Below the pieces are notes generated by a model that was not told where the DNA came from, made no database searches, and saw only the letters and a program-made list of their open reading frames with translations. From assembly GCA_022601345.1 (NCBI GenBank), contig JAJACU010000003.1, positions 1 through 52,807 on the forward strand: a stretch of 52,807 nt of DNA. The letters are read 5' to 3'. The translations under genes and the position numbers were made by a program. Numbering within the stretch: position 1 is the stretch's first letter; the number at the start of each line of letters is the position of its first letter. Shown here in pieces: positions 25,684-33,705 of this stretch. This DNA is from Chlamydiota bacterium (GTDB lineage Bacteria; Chlamydiota; Chlamydiia; Chlamydiales; JAAZZY01).

Positions 25684-28600
25684 TTAAGCCTTCTCTTCTC
25701 CCTCAGATATGTTAGCACACGATTTCACCAGTTGATCAAGAACAGATCTTGAACAACTCAACCCAAAAACTTTAAAAGCTGCCAAAAATGCTCTTCTATT
25801 AATTTGATCTAATAGATCATGGTAGGCAGTTTTTTGATCTCTCAAATAAACATCTAAATTCCCCAAATCAAGGCTATGACCTGTGGCTGAAAGCTCTACA
25901 ATACTTTCTTTTAGTCTTTCAATTTTTTGTTCAGATGGCTGTATTTCTTCTTTCAAAGCAGCAGCATAAACTGCAGCAGGACTCTCAAGCTCATCGATCT
26001 CTAAAATTTCATGCTTAGAAACTTGCACTTGTTTTTTTACAGCAACGCTTAGGTCCATTAAGTTGCTTTGAGAAGCACCCTCTACTCCTAATTTTGAAGC
26101 CTCTTTTGTTGCAGCTGTGATTAACCCATTTTTTTCAGCTTCCAACACGGCCAATTTCTTTTGAGCATACTCAACTGATTTCTCATCTAAAGAGACGTCT
26201 GCATTGCCTAAAGTTCTTTGTAAAATTGCGATCTTTCTCTCAACCCGATCTACTTTTGATTGAGTCTGAGGTATAGTTTCATTAAAGGTTTCTAATTTAG
26301 AAATTTTTTCTTCAATTTTAATTTTTGAAAGCTTTTTACTTTGGAACTTACTTTGAGTTGCAAGAATACCACTCGCTCTGCTTTTAATTGCCTCTAAATT
26401 TTTCTCTTCACTTCTAAGAAGCTCTACCTTTTCTTGGATAACCGAAGAATCAAGATCTCTAAGCTCTTTATCATATTCAATGGTCAAAACCCCTACAGCA
26501 GATTTGTATGCTCTGACTAAAAATTTAGCAATTTTGTTTTCTGAAAAACGAGCAAAAAAGTTACCTTCAGTTTGACTGGGTATAATTGCTCTAGAAGGAG
26601 TAGATAAGTTTTCAGCAATTAAGTCTAGATCAAAGTATTCAACATCATGAAGTGCATCAACTGCGCGATCAATAACCTCTAGGCCTAAATCATCATCCAA
26701 AGATGGTGAAATACTGCTAACTGGAGAGCCTTCTATACTCGAGCCCAAAGCAGAATCGGTTTCATTAGCTAATCTATCAACTTCTGAAAGTAGAGCTTTT
26801 GAAATGCCCTTTTGCTTTTTCTCAGCATCTATTAAAGCTTGTAAAGAGGGGTTAACAATTTGACCTGGCTCTCCAAGCTTTTCTGACCCATCTGTAGTCA
26901 AACCAAGAGGTGCACTTAAATCTTTTATCCTTCTATCTAAAACTTCTTCTTGGGCTCTTAGTGCTACTGCAGCTCTAAGTGAGGGCGCAAGTGACTGATC
27001 TACCTTTTTTTGCCTTGATCTCAAAACAGCTACGCAAGCTCTATCTGTTTTTTTAGTTTTCTTAGGCACTAAAGCCTTGTACTCTTTTTTTACAGCTTTT
27101 AGCTTTTGACTTATTGATTTAATTTTTTCCTGGTCAGAAGCTACAAGTTGCATATTTCTAGACAATGCTTGGGTTTTAAATGAAGTTACAGTCTGCTCAA
27201 AATCAGCAACAACTGATGGCGAGATTAAATTTAATATGGGCTTCAATTCTTCTAAAGTTTTCTCAAGTTCCTTAATTTCTTTTGTTGATGCAAAACCTTC
27301 CACTAGAGCAGAACGCACCTTTGAAATTTCTGAGGCGATCGAACCTTCTAACTCTGGATCGTAGAGGAGACTGTACAATTTGTAAATATCTGAAGCTAAC
27401 TTGACTTTTTTTTCGTCAAGAGATCTAAGCTTTTTATCTGCTTCATCTAGTTTTTCAATGCAGCTGTTTATAGTCTTTTTATCTTCAGCAACAGTAAGCT
27501 TCTTAAGCAAATCAGCTCTTGTTTTTTTAATTGCTTCATATTGAGTTTTCAATTCTTCATGAACTATTACAATAAAAAAGTCGCGCACTTGCTCTAACTT
27601 GAGATTGCCCTTTAAAGCCAATTCATAGTCTAATTGACAGGATTTAACTTTACTTAACACCTGTTGGGCTAAATGTTTCTTTGGTTGAAGCAAAGCTTGA
27701 TAAGCTTTGGATAGTTTTTCATCAACCTCTCCTTCTTGATCCAAACCAAGATCTAAGCAAAGCTTATTCGCAAAAAATATAACTTTTTGAAGTTGTAACT
27801 CTCTTTTGCTTTCCGGTCCTTGGAGTAAAATAGCATTTGTATTGAATGCAATAATTGACCTATCACTACACGCACTTTCACCAACGACACCACCTATGCC
27901 AAAACTAGTTTCAGAAATATTTTTAAGTAAACTTTGTAAAGAGCCATCTCTCAAAGTTAATGCCTTGCTAAGGTCTGTAAATTTTTTGCTTTTCTTGAAA
28001 CACGGCTCACCTAGTTTTTCAAAAGGTTGAACTCCTTTAAGATCATCAACTGTAAGAATTGCCTCAAAACTATCCCCAGATAACTCCAACACAAAATCAA
28101 AGATGCATTGATTAATTTTAGCTTGAGAACTCGCTGATTTTTGAACAACAAAGCGTGATCTTTTATCTGAACCCTCAAAGCCCAATCCATCCACTTCAAA
28201 ATATTTCATTTTCTTGGGTGAGTAGGATTTAGCTCCCTTTGAAATGGTTTCTACAATGAGACCTTTAGTGTGAAGAGTTTCAATTAACACACTCACTTGT
28301 TCATCAAGCGCAGCCCTTACCGAGCTATCTTTGATCAAAGTGTCAACTTCTCTCACAACATTTCCATTATCAAAGCATATTTCGTATACTTTTTCTTGTA
28401 TTGTTTTTTCGCGCCACTCTCCACTTGAACTACCGGCTTTACTATAGAAATACAAATCGATTTGTAAGGATTTAGCAATTTCCACTTTGAGATCAAAGCG
28501 CTCTTGAGGTGTTTTTGAATCAATATAGTGCTGTTCAATATATTCTGAATATTCTTCAAAAGTTTTCAAGCGAATATAAGCTTCAACTGTTTCAAGTCGA

Positions 28601-29379
28601 CCACTTTTTTCAATTCCTGATAAAGCATGAGCTGCTTGAGTCCTCATCACTTCGTGAGCTTCTTGGTAAGCCATGCTTTGATCCACACTATCTAAAGCGC
28701 GCATCTGATCAGCTGCCCTATAGAATTTAAACTCTTTTGAGTAATCATGACCTTCTACAAAACCAATGTTTTTTGAAAAACTTTCCTTAAACTCACAAAC
28801 GCTAACTCTTAACTTCTCTTTTATAGAAGTTGACTCTTCACTGTAACTTTTATCTATTTTAGCTAGCTGATCACATATTGCATTATAGTCGTCGACTAGA
28901 TCAGCTTGTGATGCAAGTGTTTCAGGAAGATCCTGCACTTTTCTAAGCCTAGGTAGCTCAGCTCCCTGCTTTTTTCCAACTTTTGCTTCAGATAGTTCTA
29001 CTTGATCAACACGATCTTCTTGAGCAACTTTTAATTGTGATAGAAGCTCAATTTCATCATCACCTTCAATGTCTATATCTTTGGCTTTTTCCTTGAAGTG
29101 TTGGACTCTGCGCTCAAGATGATTGGTTATACTTACTCGTAATATTTCCAAGCAAGCGACTTCACTTTGCAAAAAATCATCGGACAAACCCAGCATTTTT
29201 CGCTCTTGATCCAAGGTTACAATTTGACTCATCACTTGCTTAAGAGCCTCAGAAACCTTTTCCACTGGGGCCTCTACGGGCTGAAAAATAGATTTTTTAG
29301 ATTCCAGCGCATGCTTAATCATTTCATCTGACTTTTCAAAATCAGCAATTTTTTTGTCGAAACTAGTAAATGTTACCAT
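25684..29379 (-). CDS. very large helical/coiled-coil protein, unknown function
   Basis: This 1231-residue protein is the largest gene here and I do not recognise it. It has no signal peptide or membrane segment. Long stretches are heptad-like and charged (for example around 640-760 and 990-1110), and the region near residues 780-900 is basic then Ser/Pro-rich. The centre (about residues 250-560) looks more globular. Its own promoter at 29414-29442 and a lone position near other lineage-specific genes suggest a secreted effector or a cytoskeletal scaffold; both are inference. Its 3' end is about 75 bases from tRNA-Pro. Confidence 0.65.
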   Translation of the reverse strand: MVTFTSFDKKIADFEKSDEMIKHALESKKSIFQPVEAPVEKVSEALKQVMSQIVTLDQERKMLGLSDDFLQSEVACLEILRVSITNHLERRVQHFKEKAKDIDIEGDDEIELLSQLKVAQEDRVDQVELSEAKVGKKQGAELPRLRKVQDLPETLASQADLVDDYNAICDQLAKIDKSYSEESTSIKEKLRVSVCEFKESFSKNIGFVEGHDYSKEFKFYRAADQMRALDSVDQSMAYQEAHEVMRTQAAHALSGIEKSGRLETVEAYIRLKTFEEYSEYIEQHYIDSKTPQERFDLKVEIAKSLQIDLYFYSKAGSSSGEWREKTIQEKVYEICFDNGNVVREVDTLIKDSSVRAALDEQVSVLIETLHTKGLIVETISKGAKSYSPKKMKYFEVDGLGFEGSDKRSRFVVQKSASSQAKINQCIFDFVLELSGDSFEAILTVDDLKGVQPFEKLGEPCFKKSKKFTDLSKALTLRDGSLQSLLKNISETSFGIGGVVGESACSDRSIIAFNTNAILLQGPESKRELQLQKVIFFANKLCLDLGLDQEGEVDEKLSKAYQALLQPKKHLAQQVLSKVKSCQLDYELALKGNLKLEQVRDFFIVIVHEELKTQYEAIKKTRADLLKKLTVAEDKKTINSCIEKLDEADKKLRSLDEKKVKLASDIYKLYSLLYDPELEGSIASEISKVRSALVEGFASTKEIKELEKTLEELKPILNLISPSVVADFEQTVTSFKTQALSRNMQLVASDQEKIKSISQKLKAVKKEYKALVPKKTKKTDRACVAVLRSRQKKVDQSLAPSLRAAVALRAQEEVLDRRIKDLSAPLGLTTDGSEKLGEPGQIVNPSLQALIDAEKKQKGISKALLSEVDRLANETDSALGSSIEGSPVSSISPSLDDDLGLEVIDRAVDALHDVEYFDLDLIAENLSTPSRAIIPSQTEGNFFARFSENKIAKFLVRAYKSAVGVLTIEYDKELRDLDSSVIQEKVELLRSEEKNLEAIKSRASGILATQSKFQSKKLSKIKIEEKISKLETFNETIPQTQSKVDRVERKIAILQRTLGNADVSLDEKSVEYAQKKLAVLEAEKNGLITAATKEASKLGVEGASQSNLMDLSVAVKKQVQVSKHEILEIDELESPAAVYAAALKEEIQPSEQKIERLKESIVELSATGHSLDLGNLDVYLRDQKTAYHDLLDQINRRAFLAAFKVFGLSCSRSVLDQLVKSCANISEGEEKA

Positions 29380-29413
29380 TCTAACTACGCCTTAGTTCAA
29401 TACCTCTACAGTA

Positions 29414-29442
29414 ATTCTATCAAAAAAATATTTACAAGTCAA
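29414..29442 (-). promoter_or_regulatory. predicted promoter of the 1231-residue gene
   Basis: Minus strand: -35 TTGACT (29437-29442), 17-base spacer, -10 TAGAAT (29414-29419), 35 bases before the ATG at 29379. Each box matches five of six consensus bases. Confidence 0.6.
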
Positions 29443-29479
29443 TAGAAATCAGGGATTAAAGGAAATGAGAGGGCAAAAA

Positions 29480-29513
29480 AAAACGTCTTAAACCGCTAAG
29501 TTTAAGACGTTTT
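29480..29513 (-). terminator. intrinsic terminator after the 57-residue gene
   Basis: A perfect 14-base stem (AAAACGTCTTAAAC and its complement) around a 6-base loop. Read on the minus strand, the stem is followed by a long run of T (the A-run at 29475-29483 on plus). It lies 20 bases after the stop of the small minus-strand gene. The stem ends in four A-T pairs on both sides, so some activity in the other direction is possible. Confidence 0.85.
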
Positions 29514-29532
29514 GAGATCATACTTAAGTTGC

Positions 29533-29706
29533 TTACATAGAGATGTTTGTGGATAAAACTTCCTCTAGTGAGCTTTTAAGGCTCTGAACCCCGTCGGGAA
29601 ACCCGAAATCAACAAGTAAATTGTTGATATATATGAGTTCAGATTCTAAATGATCTACTTGGCTCTCCAAAGAAGCTACTTTGGAGTTTAATTTTTTATT
29701 AATCAT
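29533..29706 (-). CDS. 57-residue coiled-coil protein with its own promoter and terminator
   Basis: The protein starts MINKKLNSKVASLESQV, continues with a leucine-zipper-like helix (LESELIYINNLL) and ends with a short GFPDGVQSLKSSLEEVL segment that reads like a conserved motif. I start at the ATG at 29706 because GGAG lies nine bases upstream; an in-frame start at 29721 would add five residues. A promoter at 29750-29778 and a strong terminator at 29480-29513 frame it as a single-gene unit. No family is recognised. Size and zipper suggest a dimeric or trimeric adaptor, chaperone or small structural protein. Confidence 0.75.
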   Translation of the reverse strand: MINKKLNSKVASLESQVDHLESELIYINNLLVDFGFPDGVQSLKSSLEEVLSTNISM

Positions 29707-29749
29707 TATTATTATCTCCAAGTAAATAATTAAAACTGTTACGTATTTT

Positions 29750-29778
29750 ATTATATAGAAATTAGTTAATTAATACAA
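29750..29778 (-). promoter_or_regulatory. predicted promoter of the 57-residue gene
   Basis: Minus strand: -35 TTGTAT (29773-29778), 17-base spacer, perfect -10 TATAAT (29750-29755), 44 bases before the ATG at 29706. The -35 box abuts the stop codon of the preceding gene, so the two are likely separate units. Confidence 0.6.
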
Positions 29779-30234
29779 TTAAATTGCAATAGTTTCTAAT
29801 AAAATATCGACTTCTAATTCGGACACCGGAAAGCTTTTAAACCCCTGCTTTAAACCACACTCTTCTCTGCATATCTCATCATTCATTTTTTCCTCTAAAA
29901 GGGAGAGTTGATAGTGGATTTTTCCTGGGTCTATCTGACTTATCCTCCTCCTTTTAAGAGCTTTATGAACTTTTTTCATATCACACAAGCTCAGGGTGAG
30001 CATTTTAAGATGCTGACCGAGCTCTATTTGCTTAATTTTGTCTTTTAACGCGTCTTCAAGCTTTTTTGCTCTTGACCTCTGAGAGTAAACTTTTTTTGAA
30101 AACTTCAGCTCCTCTAAGGCATCTTCTAAGACAGATTGAACTTCCCGAAGTGAGTTCAATTCATCCACGAATTGCTGCTTTAGCGCTGCTCTTTCAAACT
30201 CTGAAATTTCATCAAATTTATAAGAAAAATACAT
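29779..30234 (-). CDS. small helical protein of unknown function
   Basis: A 151-residue charged, almost wholly helical protein with heptad-like stretches (for example FVDELNSLREVQSVLEDALEEL and SLLEEKMNDEICREE) and a basic middle (KALKRRRISQ). It has no signal peptide or membrane segment, and no family is recognised. A good promoter at 30273-30301 precedes it, and the next gene downstream has its own promoter. Size and composition would suit a type III chaperone-like or coiled-coil adaptor protein, but no motif proves this. Confidence 0.6.
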   Translation of the reverse strand: MYFSYKFDEISEFERAALKQQFVDELNSLREVQSVLEDALEELKFSKKVYSQRSRAKKLEDALKDKIKQIELGQHLKMLTLSLCDMKKVHKALKRRRISQIDPGKIHYQLSLLEEKMNDEICREECGLKQGFKSFPVSELEVDILLETIAI

Positions 30235-30272
30235 ATTGATTAAACCCCGTTTTATTGACCTTGCACAGCTAT

Positions 30273-30301
30273 ATTATAGCAGAAAAATCAAAAAAAATCA
30301 A
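30273..30301 (-). promoter_or_regulatory. predicted promoter of the 151-residue gene
   Basis: Minus strand: -35 TTGATT (30296-30301), 17-base spacer, perfect -10 TATAAT (30273-30278), 39 bases before the ATG at 30234. Confidence 0.6.
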
Positions 30302-30341
30302 TTGAAGACTTTTCTTTAAAGTCCCATTACTTAATGTATAC

Positions 30342-30370
30342 TTGAGTTTTATTGATTAAAATTTTATTAT
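30342..30370 (+). promoter_or_regulatory. predicted promoter of the ferredoxin-IscA operon
   Basis: -35 TTGAGT (30342-30347), 17-base spacer, -10 TATTAT (30365-30370), 32 bases before the ferredoxin ATG. It is divergent from the promoter at 30273. Confidence 0.55.
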
Positions 30371-30401
30371 TTGCAATGAAAAATACACAAGACAATGTCA
30401 T

Positions 30402-30665
30402 ATGCCAAAACTAAAAATAGAAGATCAGTCAGAAGAGTTTGAACTCCCCGAAGATAGTCCCCTCGTAGAGGTCTGTGAAGAAGCCGGGGTTCCTTTTGCA
30501 TGCACAGAAGGTGTGTGTGGAACATGCGTTATTGAAGTTAAGGAAGGCATGGAAAACCTGTCTGAGTTTACACAAGAAGAAGAAGATTTTTTAGGTGAAC
30601 TTGACACTGAAAGACTAGCCTGTCAGTGCAAAATCAAAAAGGGAGAGGTTACGATCTCTTTTTAA
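30402..30665 (+). CDS. [2Fe-2S] ferredoxin
   Basis: An 87-residue plant/adrenodoxin-type ferredoxin. The cluster ligands are visible as ACTEGVCGTC (C-x4-C-x2-C) near residues 34-43 and a fourth Cys in RLACQCKI near residue 75. The protein is acidic, as usual for electron carriers. It is followed after six bases by an IscA-type gene, so a role in Fe-S cluster assembly is likely. No clear ribosome site precedes the ATG. The redox partner is unknown. Confidence 0.92.
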   Translation: MPKLKIEDQSEEFELPEDSPLVEVCEEAGVPFACTEGVCGTCVIEVKEGMENLSEFTQEEEDFLGELDTERLACQCKIKKGEVTISF

Positions 30666-30671
30666 ATTATT

Positions 30672-31238
30672 ATGAATAAATCAAATCAAATACACAAAGA
30701 AATGACTATTGAGGAAATCCTTTCTCATTTTCCACAAAAAAGTCAGAAACTTGCACAAGCAATGCAAAGCAAAGGACTGCATTGTGTCGGTTGTCATGCT
30801 GCTACTTGGGAAACTCTTGAAATGGGAGTCTTAGGCCACGGTATGGATGAAGAGGATCTTCAAGATCTTACTGACACTTTGAATGCAATACTGCAAGAAA
30901 GAGTAGATGCTACGACCATTACAATGACAGCCAAAGCTGCTGATAAATACCGCGCTATTCTAAAAGAAGATAACAAGCTTGGATATGGACTCAGATTCAT
31001 GGAGAAAGCTGGTGGATGCTCTGGATTTGAATATTCATTAGACTACTCTGAAAAAGCCCTAGAAGGCGATCAAATCTTTTTATCTCAAGGCATTGAAATT
31101 CACATTCCAAAAACCATCGTAGATCGTTTAATGGGCTGTGAAATAGATTACATTGATGGCTTACAAGGGGCCGGATTTAAAGTATCTAACCCCAATGTTA
31201 AGTCTTCTTGTAGTTGTGGGACATCACACAATTACTAA
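30672..31238 (+). CDS. DUF1858 domain fused to an A-type Fe-S carrier (IscA/ErpA-like)
   Basis: A 188-residue fusion. Residues ~8-70 form a DUF1858/ScdA-N-like helical domain (MTIEEILSHFPQ, with the cysteines in GLHCVGCHAATWETLE). Residues ~78-188 form a HesB/IscA domain with the three ligand cysteines in GGCSGFEY and SSCSCGTS. A-type carriers hold and deliver Fe-S clusters, and the ferredoxin encoded immediately upstream may supply electrons. It converges on lpd with a 4-base overlap. The domain calls are by motif; the fusion partner's function is unknown. Confidence 0.88.
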   Translation: MNKSNQIHKEMTIEEILSHFPQKSQKLAQAMQSKGLHCVGCHAATWETLEMGVLGHGMDEEDLQDLTDTLNAILQERVDATTITMTAKAADKYRAILKEDNKLGYGLRFMEKAGGCSGFEYSLDYSEKALEGDQIFLSQGIEIHIPKTIVDRLMGCEIDYIDGLQGAGFKVSNPNVKSSCSCGTSHNY

Positions 31239-32632
31239 AAGTGAATCGCCTCTTTATGCACCGCAAGAGCAGCTTCTTTAATCGCCTCAGAAAACGTTGG
31301 GTGCGCAAAGCAAAGTTGGCCTAATTTTTTTGCTGTCACCCCCATCTCAAGAGCTAGAGAACCCACTGCTATCATTTCTCCAGCATGCTCGCTCATAATA
31401 TGAAGCCCTAATATGCGATCGGTCTCTTCCTCTGCAACGACAATGACCATCCCATCTTTAGCATCCACACAGTGTGCTCTTGAATTTGCAAGGAAAGGGA
31501 AATTGCCAACCTTTACTTTCAAGCCGTGCCCTTTAGCCTCTTCAGCTGTAAAACCAACGGTGGCCACTTCTGGAGCAGTATAGATAACATTGGGGATTGC
31601 TAAGTAATTCACTGAAGGATTATGACCAGCTATCTTTTCTGCAACAGCAACTCCCTCTTCCGACGCTTTATGGGCAAGCATTGGCCCATCTACAACATCA
31701 CCGATTGCATATACATTTGCGGCAGAAGTTTGCAGCTGATTGTTAATTTTGATAAACCCTCTATCGTCTTTTTCAACACCTGCAGCTTCTAAGTTAAGTT
31801 CATTTGTATAAGGGGATCTTCCAATAGAAACTAAAACAACATCTGCTTGTATTTGTAATTTTTCACCGCTGCTTGACTCGGCATCAATTTCAACGCTGGA
31901 CTCTTTTTTTTCAGCTTTGGTAACTTTGTGCCCCAAGTGAAATTTAAGACCTTGTTTTTCTAATGATTTTTGTAAGGCTTTAGAAATAGCTGCATCTAAA
32001 TTACCCCCGATATGGTCGAGAGCTTCAACAAAAACAACTTCAGCTCCTAGCCTTTGGTATACAGAACCCAGCTCAAGTCCGATAACCCCAGCTCCAATGA
32101 CAGCAAGTTTTTTGGGAACTGACTTTAAGCTAAGAGCTCCTGTAGATGAAATTACTGTCGTTTCATCAAAAGGAAGGTCAGGCAGATCTCGGGGCGCAGA
32201 CCCTGTAGCTATAATAATATTTTTTCCTGTTACAGTTGATGCATCTTTGCCATCTATTTCTATTTCAGTTGAACTCTTGAAGCGAGCATGCCCAATTTTG
32301 TGAGTGACTTTATTTTTCTTTAAGAGCCCGCCAATTCCCATGTTGAGACCTTTAATCACACCCCCTTTTGTTTGCATCAGCTTTTCAAAATTCATTTTCA
32401 TTTCAGAAAATTCAAGTCCATACTTTGTTCGGTGGCTTTGATCCTCGTAGAACTGCTCTGAATAATAAAGAAGGGTCTTAGAGGGAATACAGCCAACATT
32501 TAGACAAGTTCCCCCAAGGTGACTTTCTTTTTCAATGACAAGCGTCTTTAAACCTAGCTTAGCAGATCTAATAGCCGCTACATATCCACCAGGTCCTGCT
32601 CCAATTACAATAACATCATATTCTTCAGACAT
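31235..32632 (-). CDS. lpd: dihydrolipoamide dehydrogenase (E3)
   Basis: An FAD-dependent disulfide oxidoreductase that reoxidises dihydrolipoyl groups with NAD+. It has the FAD motif VIGAGPGGYVAAIRSAKLG, the redox-active pair GGTCLNVGCIPSK, an NAD-binding VIGAGVIGLELGSVYQRLG, and the active-site base in HPTFSEAIKEA. I start at the ATG at 32632 (465 residues, MSEEYDVIVIG); an ATG at 32644 would add four residues. It lies about 1 kb from sucB-sucA and would complete the 2-oxoglutarate dehydrogenase complex. It may also serve pyruvate dehydrogenase, not seen here. Confidence 0.96.
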   Translation of the reverse strand: MSEEYDVIVIGAGPGGYVAAIRSAKLGLKTLVIEKESHLGGTCLNVGCIPSKTLLYYSEQFYEDQSHRTKYGLEFSEMKMNFEKLMQTKGGVIKGLNMGIGGLLKKNKVTHKIGHARFKSSTEIEIDGKDASTVTGKNIIIATGSAPRDLPDLPFDETTVISSTGALSLKSVPKKLAVIGAGVIGLELGSVYQRLGAEVVFVEALDHIGGNLDAAISKALQKSLEKQGLKFHLGHKVTKAEKKESSVEIDAESSSGEKLQIQADVVLVSIGRSPYTNELNLEAAGVEKDDRGFIKINNQLQTSAANVYAIGDVVDGPMLAHKASEEGVAVAEKIAGHNPSVNYLAIPNVIYTAPEVATVGFTAEEAKGHGLKVKVGNFPFLANSRAHCVDAKDGMVIVVAEEETDRILGLHIMSEHAGEMIAVGSLALEMGVTAKKLGQLCFAHPTFSEAIKEAALAVHKEAIHF

Positions 32633-32728
32633 AAAGTTTCTCATATCAAATTTAAAAAGAATGACTTTATCTAAAAAATAAGGATTAAATCAAAATAAAA
32701 ATTTAAGATTTTTTAAGGTCGCCCTTAC

Positions 32729-33493
32729 TTAAGACTCCCACCAACTTTTAAAAAATAAATAGTGCCAAGCAATAGATCTGACCCTTTGAAAAAGACTAAT
32801 TGTTGCTTCTAGTTTCATTCTATTTTCAAAGTTTTGAACTTTTGTAGCTTTCATTACACTTCTAACAAAGTCAACACAATTGTTTGAAAAAATACGATAA
32901 GAGCTATTTGAGCGATTAAGATTAACTCCGCTTGCCTCATCAATATATTTAACAGCTTCGATAGCTTGATGTGGAGAAATTGAAAATGTATTTTTAATAC
33001 AGTTTAACTGATTATTACAGTTATTGTAGGCTTTAGAATCATCAAGTACTTGGACTGTACTTTGGCTACTGAAAAACTCCTGGAAAAATAAAGCCACTTT
33101 TGAAACCAAAAACTTTTTAAAACCAAAATCTAGCTGCCCCACATGAACAAATAGACCGTCCTGAAGCCCCCTAGTTCTCCTTGAAAAATATTTTTTAAAA
33201 ATATCTCCAATGTGGATCATTAATCCAGATAAACCCAATAGCTCCGTAATCTGCTTTACAACTACTGCATATTTTGGGTAGTGCTTTGCGTATGCGGCTT
33301 TAGATGCAGACATGTTGTTTGTTTCCCCTTCCTCTACAGAAGAAATACTGGGATATAAGCCAACTACTTTATTGACACCTATTGCTCTACAGTCAATTTT
33401 AACCATTGCATGCCCTGAGGACAAGCAGGGAGTGATAAAGCAATCTGTACTATTTGTGAAGTTGTGCTTGCAAACAGGCAGAGCTGTGTACAT
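32729..33493 (-). CDS. possible papain-like (NlpC/P60- or LRAT-type) His/Cys protein
   Basis: This 254-residue protein is not a recognised family. Two segments match the permuted papain-fold pattern. Near residue 28, SGHAMVKIDC is followed by VGLYPS, as in 'GHa.v.i...g..GlyP'. Near residue 206, SYRIFSNNCVDFVRSVM matches 'Y.l..NC.dFv'. H28 and C206 would be the catalytic pair. A short hydrophobic stretch lies at 130-140. There is no signal peptide, so it may act in the cytoplasm or be exported by type III secretion. It is monocistronic, between lpd and sucB. The fold assignment is inference. Confidence 0.55.
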   Translation of the reverse strand: MYTALPVCKHNFTNSTDCFITPCLSSGHAMVKIDCRAIGVNKVVGLYPSISSVEEGETNNMSASKAAYAKHYPKYAVVVKQITELLGLSGLMIHIGDIFKKYFSRRTRGLQDGLFVHVGQLDFGFKKFLVSKVALFFQEFFSSQSTVQVLDDSKAYNNCNNQLNCIKNTFSISPHQAIEAVKYIDEASGVNLNRSNSSYRIFSNNCVDFVRSVMKATKVQNFENRMKLEATISLFQRVRSIAWHYLFFKSWWES

Positions 33494-33705
33494 GATTTGT
33501 AATCATCCCTTCTAAATTTTTCGTTTAGCTTTCATTTTCTAACGCCTTAAACTGTTAAAATCCCTAAATTAAATAGCTCGCATACTTCAAACCATTTTGA
33601 TTTTAAGAATTGTGAAGACATGCTGCTTACTTAAACTAGAGAACAAAAAAAGTTGTTCGGCATAAGATAGTAGGGAAAACTCTAATTTTTTTCTAAGAAA
33701 ACTAT

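Noticed and set aside
29380-30401. Possible mobile-element remnant among the small lineage-specific genes
   Set aside because: No transposase, terminal repeats or target duplications are visible; each gene has ordinary expression signals.
33641-33658. Hairpin GAACAA/TTGTTC after sucB as a terminator
   Set aside because: Only six pairs, mostly A-T, about 50 bases after the stop and without a T-run beyond it.
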